Source: JBJYIN01 sp046237015 (lineage in GTDB: Bacteria > Pseudomonadota > Gammaproteobacteria > Enterobacterales > Enterobacteriaceae). Taken from it: a stretch of 64,000 nucleotides of DNA. Of the stretch, positions 62,556 through 64,000 are shown piece by piece. The stretch's first letter is position 1. The number at the start of each line of letters is the position of its first letter. Location: positions 1 through 64,000 of the forward strand of contig NZ_JBJYIN010000007.1 in NCBI RefSeq assembly GCF_046237015.1. Direction: 5' to 3'. The position numbers and the translations under genes are program-made. The notes beneath the pieces are model-generated. The model had not been told where the DNA came from. It did not search any database and worked only from the letters and a program-made list of their open reading frames with translations.

Positions 62556-64000
62556 TGAAAATTCGTTCACAAGTGGGCATGGTGCTGAATCTGGACAAAT
62601 GCATCGGCTGTCACACCTGCTCCGTTAGCTGTAAAAACGTCTGGACCAGCCGTGAAGGGATGGAATACGCCTGGTTTAACAACGTCGAAACCAAACCGGG
62701 CGTGGGTTATCCCCATGCCTGGGAAGATCAGGAAAAATGGAAGGGCGGCTGGATCCGTAAAATCAGCGGCAAGCTCGAACCGCGTATGGGTAACCGCGTC
62801 AGCGTGTTGTCCAAAATCTTCGCTAACCCGGATGTGCCGGAAATCGACGACTACTATGAGCCGTTCGACTACGACTATCAGAACCTGCGTAAAGCGCCGG
62901 AAGGCAAGCATCAGCCTGTCGCCCGTCCGCGCTCGCTGATTACCGGTCAGCGGATGAAGAAAATCGAGAACGGCCCGAACTGGGAAGACGATCTGGGTGG
63001 TGAATTCAGCGTGCGCGCCAAAGATAAAAACTTTGAGCATATGCAGAAAGAGATGTACGGCCAGTTCGAAAACACGTTCATGATGTATCTGCCACGCCTG
63101 TGCGAACACTGCCTGAATCCAGCGTGTGTGGCGACCTGTCCGAGCGGCGCGATCTACAAACGTGGTGAAGACGGCATCGTCCTGATCGATCAGGACAAGT
63201 GTCGCGGCTGGCGTATGTGCCTGACCGGTTGCCCGTACAAAAAAATCTACTTCAACTGGAAGAGCGGAAAATCAGAGAAATGTATTTTCTGCTATCCGCG
63301 CATCGAAAGTGGTCAGCCGACGCTCTGTTCAGAAACCTGCGTCGGACGTATCCGCTATCTGGGTGTGCTGCTCTACGATGCTGACCGTATCGAACAAGCG
63401 GCCTCTGTCGAAAACGAGAAAGATCTCTACCAGAGCCAGTTGGATGTGTTCCTTGACCCGCACGATCCCAAAGTCATTGAGCAAGCACGGAAAGATGGCA
63501 TTCCAAACAGCGTGATTGAAGCGGCACAGCAGTCGCCGGTTTACAAAATGGCGATGGACTGGAAGCTGGCGCTGCCACTGCACCCAGAATACCGCACGTT
63601 GCCGATGGTTTGGTATGTGCCGCCGTTGTCACCGATTCAGTCTGCGGCGGATGCAGGACAATTGGCACACACTGGCGTATTGCCTGACGTCGAAAGCCTG
63701 CGTATCCCTGTGCAATATCTGGCAAACCTGCTGACCGCTGGGGATACCGAGCCAGTATTGCTGGCGCTGAAACGTATGCTGGCGATGCGTCACTACAAAC
63801 GTGCAGAAACCGTAGAAGGCAAAATTGATACCAGCGCGCTGGAGCAGGTTGGGCTGACTGAAGCGCAGGCGCAGGAAATGTACCGCTATCTGGCGATTGC
63901 TAACTACGAAGATCGTTTCGTGATCCCGTCAAGTCATCGTGAACTGGCGCGTGAAGCTTTCCCGGAAAGCAAAGGTTGCGGCTTCAGCTTTGGCGATGGT
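62555..64000 (+). CDS. narH: Respiratory nitrate reductase beta subunit NarH (3' end beyond the window)
   Basis: The first 482 codons are open to the last base of the window; E. coli NarH is 512 aa, so only about 30 codons are missing. Four cysteine groups bind the iron-sulfur clusters: CIGCHTCSVSCKNVW, CEHCLNPACVATCPSG, CRGWRMCLTGCPYKK and CIFCYPR. The Trp in CRGWRMC replaces a cysteine and marks the 3Fe-4S cluster, a NarH hallmark. It passes electrons from NarI to NarG. narJ and narI should follow. Confidence 0.98.
   Translation, partial: MKIRSQVGMVLNLDKCIGCHTCSVSCKNVWTSREGMEYAWFNNVETKPGVGYPHAWEDQEKWKGGWIRKISGKLEPRMGNRVSVLSKIFANPDVPEIDDYYEPFDYDYQNLRKAPEGKHQPVARPRSLITGQRMKKIENGPNWEDDLGGEFSVRAKDKNFEHMQKEMYGQFENTFMMYLPRLCEHCLNPACVATCPSGAIYKRGEDGIVLIDQDKCRGWRMCLTGCPYKKIYFNWKSGKSEKCIFCYPRIESGQPTLCSETCVGRIRYLGVLLYDADRIEQAASVENEKDLYQSQLDVFLDPHDPKVIEQARKDGIPNSVIEAAQQSPVYKMAMDWKLALPLHPEYRTLPMVWYVPPLSPIQSAADAGQLAHTGVLPDVESLRIPVQYLANLLTAGDTEPVLLALKRMLAMRHYKRAETVEGKIDTSALEQVGLTEAQAQEMYRYLAIANYEDRFVIPSSHRELAREAFPESKGCGFSFGDG

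Overview
The window looks like a chromosomal segment of a plant-associated enterobacterium, most likely Pectobacterium or a close relative. Nearly every non-phage gene has a recognisable E. coli counterpart, often in conserved local order: ydbJ/ldhA/ydbH/ynbE, azoR/hrpA, asr/rstBA/folM, narLX-K and narGH. A dispersed palindromic repeat beginning GTCATACTTCAAGTT occurs three times. The genus is an inference; no rRNA or other marker is present.

Region 1 (1-~17,000) is the right-hand, late part of a prophage. It starts with a serine DNA invertase and what looks like part of its crossover site. A run of + strand virion genes follows: a 541-aa structural protein, a tail-tip/receptor-binding protein, a GNAT-like protein, several small Gln/Ala-rich proteins, a glycine-zipper protein, a 447-aa coiled-coil protein and a 2885-aa polyvalent protein. 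The giant carries an LPD1-type HExxH zincin, a second HExxxH metallopeptidase-like domain, a nuclease-like PBECR/MuF-C domain and a long C-terminal LPD38-like region, joined by recurring LYSR/FSR linkers. Two small minus-strand genes (670-969 and 7545-7703) look like morons. Each is followed on the + strand by the same promoter-like motif plus an intrinsic terminator. The prophage end near 16.8-17.0 kb holds GGGGCAAA repeats and a perfect 15-bp inverted repeat, but no integrase.

Region 2 (17.2-31.4 kb) is core genome: two tiny membrane proteins resembling YoaJ and YoaK, ydbJ, ldhA, an Aer-type energy taxis receptor, ydbH-ynbE, azoR, hrpA, an EcsC-family protein and a GAF/EAL c-di-GMP phosphodiesterase. 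hslJ and ydbL, which sit in these blocks in E. coli, are absent.

Region 3 (31.7-51.1 kb) holds the ydgD protease, asr with a perfect RstA box, rstBA, folM, the transporter dauA, chaA, a siderophore-interacting reductase, an AT-rich island with a group II PLP decarboxylase, chaC, a DUF481 protein, an acyltransferase and the nitrate genes narXL/narK.

Region 4 (51.2-58.4 kb) is a self-contained metabolic module placed between narK and narG. It has an FCD-type GntR regulator facing an operon of NRAMP-like transporter, pxpA, DUF1445 protein, a pxpB-pxpC fusion and a biotin carboxylase-BCCP protein. Together these give the parts of a 5-oxoproline or urea-carboxylase-like biotin enzyme. Region 5 (58.4-64.0 kb) is the FNR-type narG promoter, narG and narH, the latter cut by the window edge.
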